Shown: positions 32,014-39,440 of the stretch, one piece after another
How the letters are laid out: the number at the start of each line of letters is the position of its first letter
Numbering within the stretch: position 1 is the stretch's first letter
Source of the DNA: VRUE01 sp963704515
GTDB lineage: Bacteria; Actinomycetota; Thermoleophilia; Solirubrobacterales; 70-9
Assembly (NCBI GenBank): GCA_963704515.1
Contig: OY969913.1
Location: 248,001-312,000 of the forward strand
Direction: 5' to 3'
DNA: 64,000 bases
Translations under genes and position numbers: made by a program
The notes under the pieces: generated by a model
The model's database searches: none
What the model was told of the DNA's origin: nothing
Seen by the model: the letters and a program-made list of their open reading frames with translations, nothing else

Positions 32014-32094
32014 GAAAGCAGACAGCGACTTCCGTGACCGAATCGTCACCTTCCGCGCGCCACGCGCGCGCCGGCAACCCCTAGCGTCGGAGCC

Positions 32095-32754
32095 ATGCGA
32101 GGCCGATGGAAGAGCGAGCGAGGCTCGGCGACCGTCGAGCAGGCGGGCCTGGTGGCGCTGCTCGCCCTGCTGCTGATCGGCGCCCTCGCCGCGATCGCCG
32201 CCGGTGGCGAAGTCGAAGCCGGCCGCGGCCTCGCCGGCCTGCTCGGCAAGCGGATCGCCTGCGCCCCGCGCCTGCCCGACGCCTGCCGTCATCACCCGCT
32301 CGTCCCCGCCTACGGCTGGCCGCTGGCCCGCCTCGCCCGCGCCCTGGCACCGCCCCCGGAGGCTCTGCCCGGCCCCTCCGGCCTGCCCCTGATGCCGGTC
32401 GACTTCCGCCACTGCCGGCGCGAGAGCTGCGCCGTGGCCGCAGGCCCACACCTGACCGCCTCGCGCCGCCGGGTCACCGTCTTCACTCAGCTGATCGACC
32501 GCCGCCGCGGCGAAGGCCGGGTCGAAATCGTCTACTGGCTCTACCGTCCGACGCTCGGCTGGCAGCGGATCGCCCGCCGCGCCGGTGCCGCCCAGATCGC
32601 CGCAGCGGCCGGCGTCCCCGTCCTCCTCCGCGACGACCCCAACCTGGTCCCGCTCGAGACCCTCCCCGGCCGCAACCACTACGAGTTCCCGCCCGCCGAG
32701 CGCCCACCCTGGCAGTGGCACGTCGACGCCCGCTACCCCGGCTGGTCGGACTGA
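32095..32754 (+). CDS. TadE/Flp-like protein with class III signal sequence
   Basis: A 219-residue protein starting MRGRWKSERGSATVEQAGLV followed by ALLALLLIGALAAIA. The G|S-x-x-x-E arrangement directly before a hydrophobic helix is the prepilin (class III) signature recognised by TadV-type peptidases, with E at position +5 (GSATVEQAG). The rest (about 45-219) is a secreted, cysteine-containing domain with CAPRLPDACRHH and DFRHCRRESC, probably two disulfides. No other pilus gene is nearby. It could be a minor pseudopilin or a Tad-exported protein. Confidence 0.65.
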   Translation: MRGRWKSERGSATVEQAGLVALLALLLIGALAAIAAGGEVEAGRGLAGLLGKRIACAPRLPDACRHHPLVPAYGWPLARLARALAPPPEALPGPSGLPLMPVDFRHCRRESCAVAAGPHLTASRRRVTVFTQLIDRRRGEGRVEIVYWLYRPTLGWQRIARRAGAAQIAAAAGVPVLLRDDPNLVPLETLPGRNHYEFPPAERPPWQWHVDARYPGWSD

Positions 32755-32760
32755 CCCGGG

Positions 32761-32807
32761 GGGCGTAACGCGTTGGGGATGCATTTCGACCGCAACGCGT
32801 TACACCG
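32761..32807. repeat. 47-bp hairpin repeat, copy 3
   Basis: Third copy, with GTAACGCGTTG and CAACGCGTTAC as perfect 11-bp arms and the same loop landmarks (GGATGC and CCG). It lies between the stop codons of the convergent genes ending at 32754 and 32812. Its stem differs from copy 2 while remaining paired, i.e. compensatory variation with a conserved loop. Confidence 0.8.
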
Positions 32808-32811
32808 GCGC

Positions 32812-33798
32812 TTAGCCCACCGGCTGAGCCGCCTTCTCCTGCTCGGCCTCGTCCTGGGCCTGTTTGATCAGGCCGCGCCAATCGGTCGTGCGGAAGACGA
32901 GCAGGATCGCGCCGAAGCCGAGGATCACCGACCAAACGGCCATCGCGATCTGGGTGCCGACCGAGAAGGAGAGGACGGCGGCGCGCGAGGGGCCTTCCAG
33001 GGTGGCGACCAGCAGCGCCTGCTGAGCACCGGCGCCGCCCGGGGTGAAGGGGACGATGTTGGCGATCGCCTGCACGCTCATCACCAACATCACGTTGCCG
33101 ACCGAGCCGCCGATGCCGAACGCCTCGAGGAAGAACCAGAAGGCGAGGAAGCGGCAGAGCCAACCCAGCCCCTGCCAGGCCGCCACCTGGCGCAGGTAGC
33201 GGCGCGGGTGGGTGAGGATCACCAGGCCCTGGCGCACGCGCGCCCAGAAGCGGCGCACGTGATGGCCGAGGTAGATGACGCCGATCACCAGCGCCAGCAG
33301 CACAGCCAGGGTGACGATCAGCAGCGTGCGCGGGTGCTCAGCCCAGAAGGAGATCTCGAAGGCGGGCAGGTGCGGGAGTTCGGGCGGTTCGGGCAGCAGG
33401 CCCTGACCGATCGCGTAGAGGAAGACGAGGATGCCCGCCGTCGTGTCGAAGACGGTCTGCACGAGGAAGGATGAGGTGACGGCCGGGTAGGAAGAGTCGG
33501 GGATCTGGCGCTTGGCGAGGAAGACCTTGGTCGCGTCGCCCGCGTGGGCGGGGACGATCGCGTTGATCCCGGCCCCCGCCAGGTAGGCGGCGCTCAGCTC
33601 GAGGAAGGAGATCGGCTTGCCCGGATAGGCGGCGCGCAGCACGTTGCGCCAGGCCCAGGCGCGGCAGAGCTGCATCGCCAGCAGGAAGCCCAGCGCAACC
33701 GCGAACGGCGTCCAGCGGATGTCGGAGAGGTGCTCGAAGAAGGCGCTCGCCGCGTTGGCGAACGAGTTGACGCTCGATGCGAAGTCGGCAAGCGGCAT
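32812..33798 (-). CDS. YbhN/UPF0104-type flippase-like membrane protein
   Basis: A 328-residue polytopic protein of the lysylphosphatidylglycerol synthase transmembrane-region (LPG_synthase_TM) family, with about eight helices. Diagnostic: ELSAAYLAGAGINAIVPAHA followed by GDATKVFLAKRQ (about 65-96), and NIVPFTPGGAGAQQALLVAT (about 245-264). Members flip or transport lipid-linked substrates, or attach aminoacyl groups when fused to a synthase domain, which is absent here. The divergent neighbour is a sulfotransferase, which might act on the same surface lipid or glycan. Confidence 0.85.
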   Translation of the reverse strand: MPLADFASSVNSFANAASAFFEHLSDIRWTPFAVALGFLLAMQLCRAWAWRNVLRAAYPGKPISFLELSAAYLAGAGINAIVPAHAGDATKVFLAKRQIPDSSYPAVTSSFLVQTVFDTTAGILVFLYAIGQGLLPEPPELPHLPAFEISFWAEHPRTLLIVTLAVLLALVIGVIYLGHHVRRFWARVRQGLVILTHPRRYLRQVAAWQGLGWLCRFLAFWFFLEAFGIGGSVGNVMLVMSVQAIANIVPFTPGGAGAQQALLVATLEGPSRAAVLSFSVGTQIAMAVWSVILGFGAILLVFRTTDWRGLIKQAQDEAEQEKAAQPVG

Positions 33799-33819
33799 CG
33801 CAGCTACACTAGCCCGCTC

Positions 33820-34809
33820 GTGTCAGAAGCCGAGACGCCGCTCCCAACCGTCCCAGCCACCGCCGACCCCGCCGATCTGGCGATGTGCGAGCGCGCCCGC
33901 GAGCGCTACACCGCCGACCGCAAGAGCCGCTGGCGCCGGCGCCGCAAACGCCACGCGGAACTGCCCAACCTGATCATCGTCGGCGGCCTCAAGTGCGGCA
34001 CGACGAGCATCCACCACTACCTCGGCCTGCACCCCGAGATCCAGATGTCGAAGCCGAAGGAGCTCAACTTCTTCGTCTCCGAGCTCAACTGGGACCTCGG
34101 CCTCGACTGGTACGCGAGCCGCTTCGACAAGAACTTCAAGGTGCGCGGCGAGTCCTCGCCCCACTACACGAACCTGCCCCGCTACGAGGGCGTGCCGGCG
34201 CGGATCCGCGAGCACTGCCCCGACGCGCGACTGCTCTACATGGTGCGCGACCCGATCAAGCGCATCCTCAGCCACTGGGTGCACGCGACCGGCGCCGGGT
34301 ATGAGACCGGCGAACTGGTCGAGGTCCTCTCCCGCCCCGACACCTCCTACATGAACCGCTCCAAGTACTGGATGCAGTTGCAGCCCTATCTGGAGCTCTT
34401 CGACCGCGAGCAGATCGAGATCATCACCCAGGAGGAGCTGCAGACCGAACGCGAGGAGACGATGCGCAAGGCCTTCGCCTTCGCCGGCGTCGACGAGAGC
34501 TTCACCTCCGAGCAGTTCGACCGCGAGTGGGAGAAGTCGAGCGCCAAGCAGGGCGACAAATACCAGTTCATGGAGAAGCTGATCAAGCTGCCCGGCTTCC
34601 GCTCCTTCGACCGCAACTTCGACCGCCTGCCCGAGCGGATGCGCTGGATCGTCGAGAAGATCGTCCACGACCCCGAGAAGCCGCCCGCCCCCAAGCCGAA
34701 GCTCCCCGACGAGCTCTTCGAGACGGTCCGCGGCCGCTTCGGCGACGACGTCGCCGCCCTGCAGCGCTTCGCCGGCCGCGAGTTCGCCGGCTGGCACGAC
34801 TACTCCTGA
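33820..34809 (+). CDS. PAPS-dependent sulfotransferase
   Basis: A 329-residue sulfotransferase transferring sulfate from PAPS to a hydroxyl acceptor. The 5'-phosphosulfate loop is LIIVGGLKCGTTSIHHYLGL (about 51-70) and the 3'-phosphate site is LLYMVRDPIKRILSHWVHAT, with the R and S of RDPIKRILS. FKVRGESSPHYTNLP precedes it, as in heparan-type enzymes. The GTG start at 33820 is 22 bp from the divergent flippase start. The acceptor may be a cell-envelope glycan or glycolipid. It ends 16 bp before the RibD-like gene, in the same direction. Confidence 0.88.
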   Translation: MSEAETPLPTVPATADPADLAMCERARERYTADRKSRWRRRRKRHAELPNLIIVGGLKCGTTSIHHYLGLHPEIQMSKPKELNFFVSELNWDLGLDWYASRFDKNFKVRGESSPHYTNLPRYEGVPARIREHCPDARLLYMVRDPIKRILSHWVHATGAGYETGELVEVLSRPDTSYMNRSKYWMQLQPYLELFDREQIEIITQEELQTEREETMRKAFAFAGVDESFTSEQFDREWEKSSAKQGDKYQFMEKLIKLPGFRSFDRNFDRLPERMRWIVEKIVHDPEKPPAPKPKLPDELFETVRGRFGDDVAALQRFAGREFAGWHDYS

Positions 34810-34825
34810 GTAGGCTGCGGGCGCG

Positions 34826-35389
34826 ATGCGGCGCCTGATCCCGGACCCGGGCGAGACCACGGTCGAGCAGCAGCTCGACGCCTACCGGCCCTGGGAGGAG
34901 GAGCGCGAGGGACGACCGTTCGTCGCCGTCAACTTCGCCGCGACGGTCGACGGGCGGGCGACGATCGGCGGGGTCTCCGGCCCGATCGGCTCGCGGACCG
35001 ACACCGCGATGCTGGCCGGCTTGCGCAGGCGCTTCGACGCGGTGATGATCGGGCGCGGAACGATGCGCGCCGAGCGCTACGCAGGCCTCGAGAAACGCCT
35101 CGTCGTGGTCGAGAGCGGGTCCGACGGCTGGACGGACCTGGCCGGCCTGCTCGGCGGCCTGAAGGAGGAAGGGGTGCGCGCGGTGATCTGCGAGGGCGGC
35201 CCGACCCTGCACGGCTCCCTCCAAGCCGCCGGCCTGGTCGACGAGCTCTTCCTGACGATCGCCCCGAAGCTGGCGGGCGGCGAAGCGCCGCACATCCTCG
35301 AAGGCGGCCTCGCCGAGGTAGCCGAGCTCGACCTCGGCTGGCTCCTGGAGCAGGACGGCGAGCTCCTCGCTCGTTACCGGCTTCGCTGA
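34826..35389 (+). CDS. RibD C-terminal/DHFR-like reductase
   Basis: A 187-residue stand-alone reductase of the RibD C-terminal family (pyrimidine reductase/dihydrofolate reductase-like fold). Motifs: RPFVAVNFAATVDGRATIGG (about 30-49), GSRTDTAMLAGLRRRFDAVM, IGRGTMRAERY, and VRAVICEGGPTLHGSLQAAG, the last being the NADPH-binding EGGPTL block. Full-length RibD deaminase domain is absent, so this may reduce a pteridine or riboflavin-pathway intermediate, or another pyrimidine. It overlaps the ATPase gene by 16 bp in convergent orientation. Confidence 0.85.
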   Translation: MRRLIPDPGETTVEQQLDAYRPWEEEREGRPFVAVNFAATVDGRATIGGVSGPIGSRTDTAMLAGLRRRFDAVMIGRGTMRAERYAGLEKRLVVVESGSDGWTDLAGLLGGLKEEGVRAVICEGGPTLHGSLQAAGLVDELFLTIAPKLAGGEAPHILEGGLAEVAELDLGWLLEQDGELLARYRLR

Positions 35390-36618
35390 TCGGCCCACAG
35401 TCCAGCAATCGGGACCGCCGCGAGCCTGTCGCCAAACGGAAGGGTTCGCTCTCCCGCGTAAAGAACCGCTCCGAACCTGAAGCGCGTGCCCAGTTTGTCG
35501 CGCAGGCGCCTCAGCCCGGCGAAGGCATCGCCGGCGATACTCACGCTGGACTTGACCTCCACCCCGACGACATCGCCCGAGTCGGCCTCGATCACGACAT
35601 CGACCTCGCGCCCCTGCTTGTCTCGGTAGTGGTACAGGGACGGCTCGGACTCGGAGAGGTCCGCGAGCCGCAGCAGCTCCATCGCTGCGTAGCTCTCGAA
35701 TACAGGGCCGGCGATCGCGGCGTCCGCTTCGATCCGCCCGGCATTCGCTTTCAGCAGGAGCGTCAGAAGGCCGCTGTCCACCACATAGAGCTTGGGGCTT
35801 TTGATCTGTCGCGCTCCCAAGTTGACGCTCCACGGCTTCAGGGCTCGAACGAGAAAGAGGTTCTCGAGCACGCGAACGTGTGCGCTCACCGTGTTCTTGT
35901 CGAGGCCAAGATCGCGGCCCATTCCCTGGTAGCTGACAAGGCTTCCGCTGCGTGCGGCGATCACCGCCAGCAGTCGCCCGAGCGACTCAGGCGTGCGAAC
36001 GTTGGATACATCGCCGATGTCCCGCTCGACGATCGACGACATGTAGCTAGCGAAGAAGCTGCGAAGGGCACGGGGTCCGCGGCCTTGAGCCTCCGGATAT
36101 CCGCCTCGCGCAATCCGCGCGGCGTAAGCCGGTCGCCCGGTTGGACATCCACTCAGATGGGGCGGCTCGCCGTGAAGCAGCGAATCGACGAAGTTCCCTT
36201 TGCTGCCTTCAACCTCTGCGGCCGTGAGCGGCCAGAGCGTCATGTAGTCGACTCGTCCCGGCAGGGCGTCCTTAACCGTCGGCAGCGCCCGGATGTTTGC
36301 TGAACCAGTGAGCAGGAACTGACCTCGAGAGTCATCCAGATCGACGCGGGTCTTGATTGCCAAGAGCAGATCCGGAACGCGCTGAACCTCATCGATGGCG
36401 GCGGGAGTTCCCAGGCTCGCCACAAATCCCACCGGGTCTTCGGCTGCGGCCGATCGAGTGGCATCGTCGTCGAGCGTGACCATCTGGGCCGGAAAGTCGG
36501 TTGTCGTCAGATCGCGCAGCAGCGTGCTCTTTCCGACCTGCCGCGCGCCGACCAGCGCAACGGCGCGGCTTTCCGTGAGCATCTCGAGTAGGTGGGGGCG
36601 GATCTGGCGAGCGATCAT
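35374..36618 (-). CDS. DUF4143-type AAA ATPase
   Basis: A 414-residue P-loop ATPase with a C-terminal DUF4143 nuclease-like region, a family widespread in bacteria and archaea. Walker A is VGARQVGKSTLLRD (about 25-38), Walker B IDEVQRVPDLL near 96, sensor LLTGSANIRALP. The winged-helix part is QGMGRDLGLDKNTVSAHVRV with LENLFLVRALKPWS, and the C-terminal segment VDVVIEADSGDVVGVEVKSS has the ExK-like residues of a PD-(D/E)XK core. Function in vivo is poorly known. It is complete here, while a remnant of another ATPase lies at 60300. Confidence 0.85.
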   Translation of the reverse strand: MIARQIRPHLLEMLTESRAVALVGARQVGKSTLLRDLTTTDFPAQMVTLDDDATRSAAAEDPVGFVASLGTPAAIDEVQRVPDLLLAIKTRVDLDDSRGQFLLTGSANIRALPTVKDALPGRVDYMTLWPLTAAEVEGSKGNFVDSLLHGEPPHLSGCPTGRPAYAARIARGGYPEAQGRGPRALRSFFASYMSSIVERDIGDVSNVRTPESLGRLLAVIAARSGSLVSYQGMGRDLGLDKNTVSAHVRVLENLFLVRALKPWSVNLGARQIKSPKLYVVDSGLLTLLLKANAGRIEADAAIAGPVFESYAAMELLRLADLSESEPSLYHYRDKQGREVDVVIEADSGDVVGVEVKSSVSIAGDAFAGLRRLRDKLGTRFRFGAVLYAGERTLPFGDRLAAVPIAGLWADQRSR

Positions 36619-36628
36619 CTGTAGTCAA

Positions 36629-36750
36629 ATCGTGAGTTACTGACCGGACAGATCGTGAGTTATAGCAGGGACAGATCGTGAGTTTGCCAACGTCCAGATC
36701 GTGAGTTTAGCTCTGACGAATTGGGAATCCGGGGCCGACAAATTGGGAAT
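36629..36750. repeat. Array of 23-bp spaced short repeats
   Basis: ATCGTGAGTT occurs four times at 36629, 36652, 36675 and 36698, each exactly 23 bp apart, with partly conserved flanks (GGACAG before it). It is followed by AATTGGGAAT at 36719 and 36741, 22 bp apart. The stretch is AT-richer than its surroundings and fills the gap between the ATPase start and the acyl-CoA dehydrogenase start. Multiple short terminal repeats are known at the ends of IS21-like elements, so this could be an orphan transposon end. Confidence 0.7.
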
Positions 36751-36800
36751 TGCCCGCTCCAGGTAGCGTTCCCGCGGCAAGCCCCGAGGAGAGGACCCGC

Positions 36801-38063
36801 ATGGACTTCAAGCCCAGCCCCCAGGTCGAGACTCTGCGCGAGCGGATTCTCGACTTCATGGACGAGCAGATCTTCCCGCAGGAGCGGGAGATCATGGAGG
36901 GGCTCGACGCCGAGGTCGGGCCCGGCGTGCCCTACCCGAAGATCCTGGTCGAGATCCGCGAGCGGGCCAGAGCGGAGGGGCTCTGGAACCTCTTCATGCC
37001 CGACGAGCGCTACGGGCCGGGGCTGACCAACTGGGAGTACGGGCTGCTCTGCGAGGAGATGGGACGCAGCCCGGCGGCGGCGCCGATGGCCTTCAACTGC
37101 TCGGCGCCGGACACCGGCAACATGGAGATCCTCGCCGAGCACGGCACGGACGAGCAGCGCGAACGCTGGCTGGAGCCGCTGCTCGAGGGGCGCATCCGCT
37201 CCTGCTTCTCGATGACCGAGCCCGAGGTCTCCGGCTCGGACCCGACCCTGCTGCAGGCGCGCGCCGTACGCGACGGCGACGAGTGGGTGATCGACGGACA
37301 CAAGTGGTTCACCTCGGGCGCGGTCGGCGCCGAGCTGGCGATCGCGATGGTCGTCACCGACCCCGAGACCAACCCCTACGCGCGCGCCTCGATGATCTGC
37401 GTGCCGACCGACAACCCCGGCTTCAACCTGGTGCGGCCGATTCCTGTGATGGGCCACGACAAGGGCCCCGGCCACTGCGAGATCCGTTACGAAGAATGCC
37501 GCGTGCCGGCGTCCAACCTGCTCGGCGGCCAGGGGATGGGCTTCGTCGTCGCCCAGGACCGGCTCGGCCCGGGCCGCATCCACCACTGCATGCGGGCGAT
37601 CGGCACCGCCGAGCGGGCCCTGGAGATGATGTGCCACCGCGCCAACGAGCGCGAAGCGTTCGGCGGCCCGCTGGGCGAGAAGCAGTTCGTCCAGGAGGCG
37701 ATCGCCGCCTCGCGGATGGAGATCGACCAGGCCCGCCTGCTCACCCTCTACGCCGCCTGGAAGATGGACACCGAGGGCAAGCGGGCCGCCCGCCAGGCGA
37801 TCTCGGCGATCAAGGTCATCGCCGCCAACATCGTCATGGACGTCCTCGACCGAGCGATCCAGATCCACGGCTCACTCGGCATGACCGACGACACCCCCCT
37901 TGCCGCCCTCTGGCGCTTCTCCCGCATGCTGCGCCTCGCGGACGGCCCCGACGAGGTCCACAAGATGGTCCTCGCCCGCCGCGAGCTGAACCGCTGGTCG
38001 AAGCGCGCTGAGGCCGAGGCTGCCGGGGAACTCGACCCCAAGCACGCCCGCCGGGCGATCTAA
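36801..38063 (+). CDS. Acyl-CoA dehydrogenase family protein
   Basis: A 420-residue FAD-dependent dehydrogenase oxidising acyl-CoA to enoyl-CoA. The family fold is evident: an N-terminal helical domain, FSMTEPEVSGSDPTLLQARA (FAD/substrate loop, about 137-156), the DGDEWVIDGHKWFTSGAVGA beta domain, then RIHHCMRAIGTAERALEMMC and the C-terminal IQIHGSLGMTDDTPLAALWR with DGPDEVHK. It resembles mycobacterial FadE members of the larger ACAD10/11-like type. GAGGAGAGG six bases before ATG 36801 fixes the start. A strong hairpin follows the stop by 13 bp. Confidence 0.92.
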   Translation: MDFKPSPQVETLRERILDFMDEQIFPQEREIMEGLDAEVGPGVPYPKILVEIRERARAEGLWNLFMPDERYGPGLTNWEYGLLCEEMGRSPAAAPMAFNCSAPDTGNMEILAEHGTDEQRERWLEPLLEGRIRSCFSMTEPEVSGSDPTLLQARAVRDGDEWVIDGHKWFTSGAVGAELAIAMVVTDPETNPYARASMICVPTDNPGFNLVRPIPVMGHDKGPGHCEIRYEECRVPASNLLGGQGMGFVVAQDRLGPGRIHHCMRAIGTAERALEMMCHRANEREAFGGPLGEKQFVQEAIAASRMEIDQARLLTLYAAWKMDTEGKRAARQAISAIKVIAANIVMDVLDRAIQIHGSLGMTDDTPLAALWRFSRMLRLADGPDEVHKMVLARRELNRWSKRAEAEAAGELDPKHARRAI

Positions 38064-38076
38064 GCCAACAAGCAAA

Positions 38077-38100
38077 AGGGCCGGGCTTTCGCCCGGCCCT
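38077..38100. terminator. Hairpin terminator after the acyl-CoA dehydrogenase
   Basis: AGGGCCGGGC-TTTC-GCCCGGCCCT, a perfect 10-bp stem with a 4-base loop, starts 14 bp after the stop codon. No T tract follows on the plus strand; on the minus strand it is followed by TTTT and the loop becomes GAAA. It probably terminates in both directions. Confidence 0.75.
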
Positions 38101-38102
38101 CA

Positions 38103-38315
38103 AATGCCAAAGGTGCTGTAGTCGTAGCCAATAACACCGTCGACCTGTTCGAAACGAATCCGCGCCTCGACGCCCGCGACGCGGTCTTCGCCGCCGTCGC
38201 ACTCAACCGCGGCATCGACGTCATCCTCGCCACCGACCGCGCCTTCGACGAAGTCCGCGGTCAGGAGCGCATTGACCCCGCCGACGAACGGGGCGTCGCG
38301 AGCCTGGCTGGGTAG
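38103..38315 (+). pseudogene. Remnant of a VapC-type PIN-domain toxin
   Basis: The frame without a start codon reads NTVDLFETNPRLDARDAVFA then AVALNRGIDVILATDRAFDE and VRGQERIDPAD before a stop at 38315. This matches the last third of PIN-domain toxins, including the D(A/S)xxAA and STDxxFD acidic motifs. The N-terminal two-thirds and any antitoxin gene are missing, replaced by the dehydrogenase terminator. A decayed toxin-antitoxin locus is the best explanation. Confidence 0.65.
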
Positions 38316-38403
38316 ATCCATCCTCGTCGCCCCGTGACGCCTCTACCGTGTGCTGCGCCTCGCAGACGACCCCGCGAGGTCGCGCCCGGGAATGTGAGAG
38401 TTG

Positions 38404-38440
38404 GCCGCTGGACACGGCCCTGACGACCGTGTCCAGCGGC
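38404..38440 (-). terminator. 14-bp hairpin after the repeat-rich secreted protein
   Basis: GCCGCTGGACACGG at 38404-38417 pairs perfectly with 38427-38440 across a 9-bp loop. It lies 22 bp downstream of the stop of the minus-strand gene 38462-39157. No T-rich tail is present, so termination is inferred from the strong stem. The 88 bp between the VapC remnant and this hairpin hold nothing I can identify. Confidence 0.55.
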
Positions 38441-38461
38441 AGAAATCGGATTTACGCTCGA

Positions 38462-39157
38462 CTAGTGGTTGAGCGTAAAGGCGTATCCGACGAACGTGCA
38501 GTCGGCTCCGCCCACTTCGGAACCGTTCGAGACAAACGTATTCACGAAGGTGTGGCCGTCCCCGGAGAGCTGTGCATCGGATCCGTCGTCCGGTCCATAC
38601 CACTCGTTGCCACTGGTGTACTCACCAATTTCGATCGCTTCGCCCGGGTTGAACGGATTGGCGTCTTCGCCCTCGTAGCTGTTGGCGACCGAGTTTTCCT
38701 GGCTGGTTTCGACGTAGCTGGTCGCTTCGGGGCCGCTGGCGCATTCGCCGGTGTATGTAAACGGTCCTATCGTCAGGAGGGTCACCGTCTGGCCGATCGA
38801 GGCGGTGGTAAACCATGTCTTGAACTGTTCATTCGAGCCCGCGGTCGTGGCGTGCGCGGCGTTGGCCGCATTAGTCGCGTTCATGGCATTGAGCGCATTG
38901 GTGGCGGAGGGAACAGTTCCGAGGGTCGACAGGACGATCTTCGGACCGGTGACCGCACCGTTCTTGATCTTCGCGCCGGTGATCGAATTCTTCTTGATCT
39001 TGGCCGCTGTAACCGCGTTTCTCTTCAGCTGCTTGGTGCCGACGCTGTTCTTGGCGAGCTTGGTTGCCGCAAAGGCGGCGCCACCGCCGAGGACGAGGAA
39101 GACGGCGATCGACGACATCACGTTTGCGTACGTGATCCGCTTGCGAATCTGATTCAA
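38462..39157 (-). CDS. Secreted protein with Solirubrobacterales-type KNS/GAK repeats
   Basis: 231 residues with a TTG start fixed by AAGGAGA five bases upstream. MNQIRKRITYANVMSSIAVF plus LVLGGGAAFAA is an export signal. Residues 32-80 are a repetitive basic stretch (NSVGTKQLKRNAVTAAKIKK, then NSITGAKIKNGAVTGPKI), a short beta-repeat region frequently found in Solirubrobacterales exported proteins. A linker of NA(M/L)NA(T/A)N repeats follows (about 85-107), then a beta-rich cysteine-containing domain. It is probably extracellular or wall-associated, with unknown function. It is flanked by hairpins on both sides. Confidence 0.75.
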   Translation of the reverse strand: MNQIRKRITYANVMSSIAVFLVLGGGAAFAATKLAKNSVGTKQLKRNAVTAAKIKKNSITGAKIKNGAVTGPKIVLSTLGTVPSATNALNAMNATNAANAAHATTAGSNEQFKTWFTTASIGQTVTLLTIGPFTYTGECASGPEATSYVETSQENSVANSYEGEDANPFNPGEAIEIGEYTSGNEWYGPDDGSDAQLSGDGHTFVNTFVSNGSEVGGADCTFVGYAFTLNH

Positions 39158-39321
39158 CGGGATCTCCTTGGGATTCGAGGGTTAGAGCTCATACGTTTTT
39201 AGACCTTTTCAGCTTCGACGGGGCAATGCAACTCGCGGAGCCAGCCGCTCGCCTACAGCCCCTCGTAACCGGCGTCCGCATGCGCAAGGTCGCCGAAGAC
39301 GGAACGTCTCGGCACTTAAGA

Positions 39322-39353
39322 GAGGGCGGCGGGACAGGAGCTCCGCCGCCCTC
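39322..39353 (-). terminator. Hairpin terminator in the gap before the phosphotransferase
   Basis: GAGGGCGGCGG (39322-39332) pairs perfectly with CCGCCGCCCTC (39343-39353) over an 11-bp stem, followed on the minus strand by TCTTAAG. It sits 88 bp downstream of the phosphotransferase stop and upstream of the secreted-protein promoter region, so it probably ends the phosphotransferase transcript. The rest of 39158-39440 shows only an AT-rich patch near 39190-39215 that may be the secreted-protein promoter. Confidence 0.55.
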
Positions 39354-39440
39354 CCCAGTCCATCGAGCTGCGTCAGGGTCAGGGCTCCAGTCGTGCTGAC
39401 GACCAGCGCCGTAACCCGACGCAACAGAAATATTAACGCT

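Noticed and set aside
36629..36750. Possible CRISPR array
   Set aside because: Repeats are 10-13 bp with a total period of 22-23 bp, far shorter than CRISPR repeats and spacers, and there are no cas genes.
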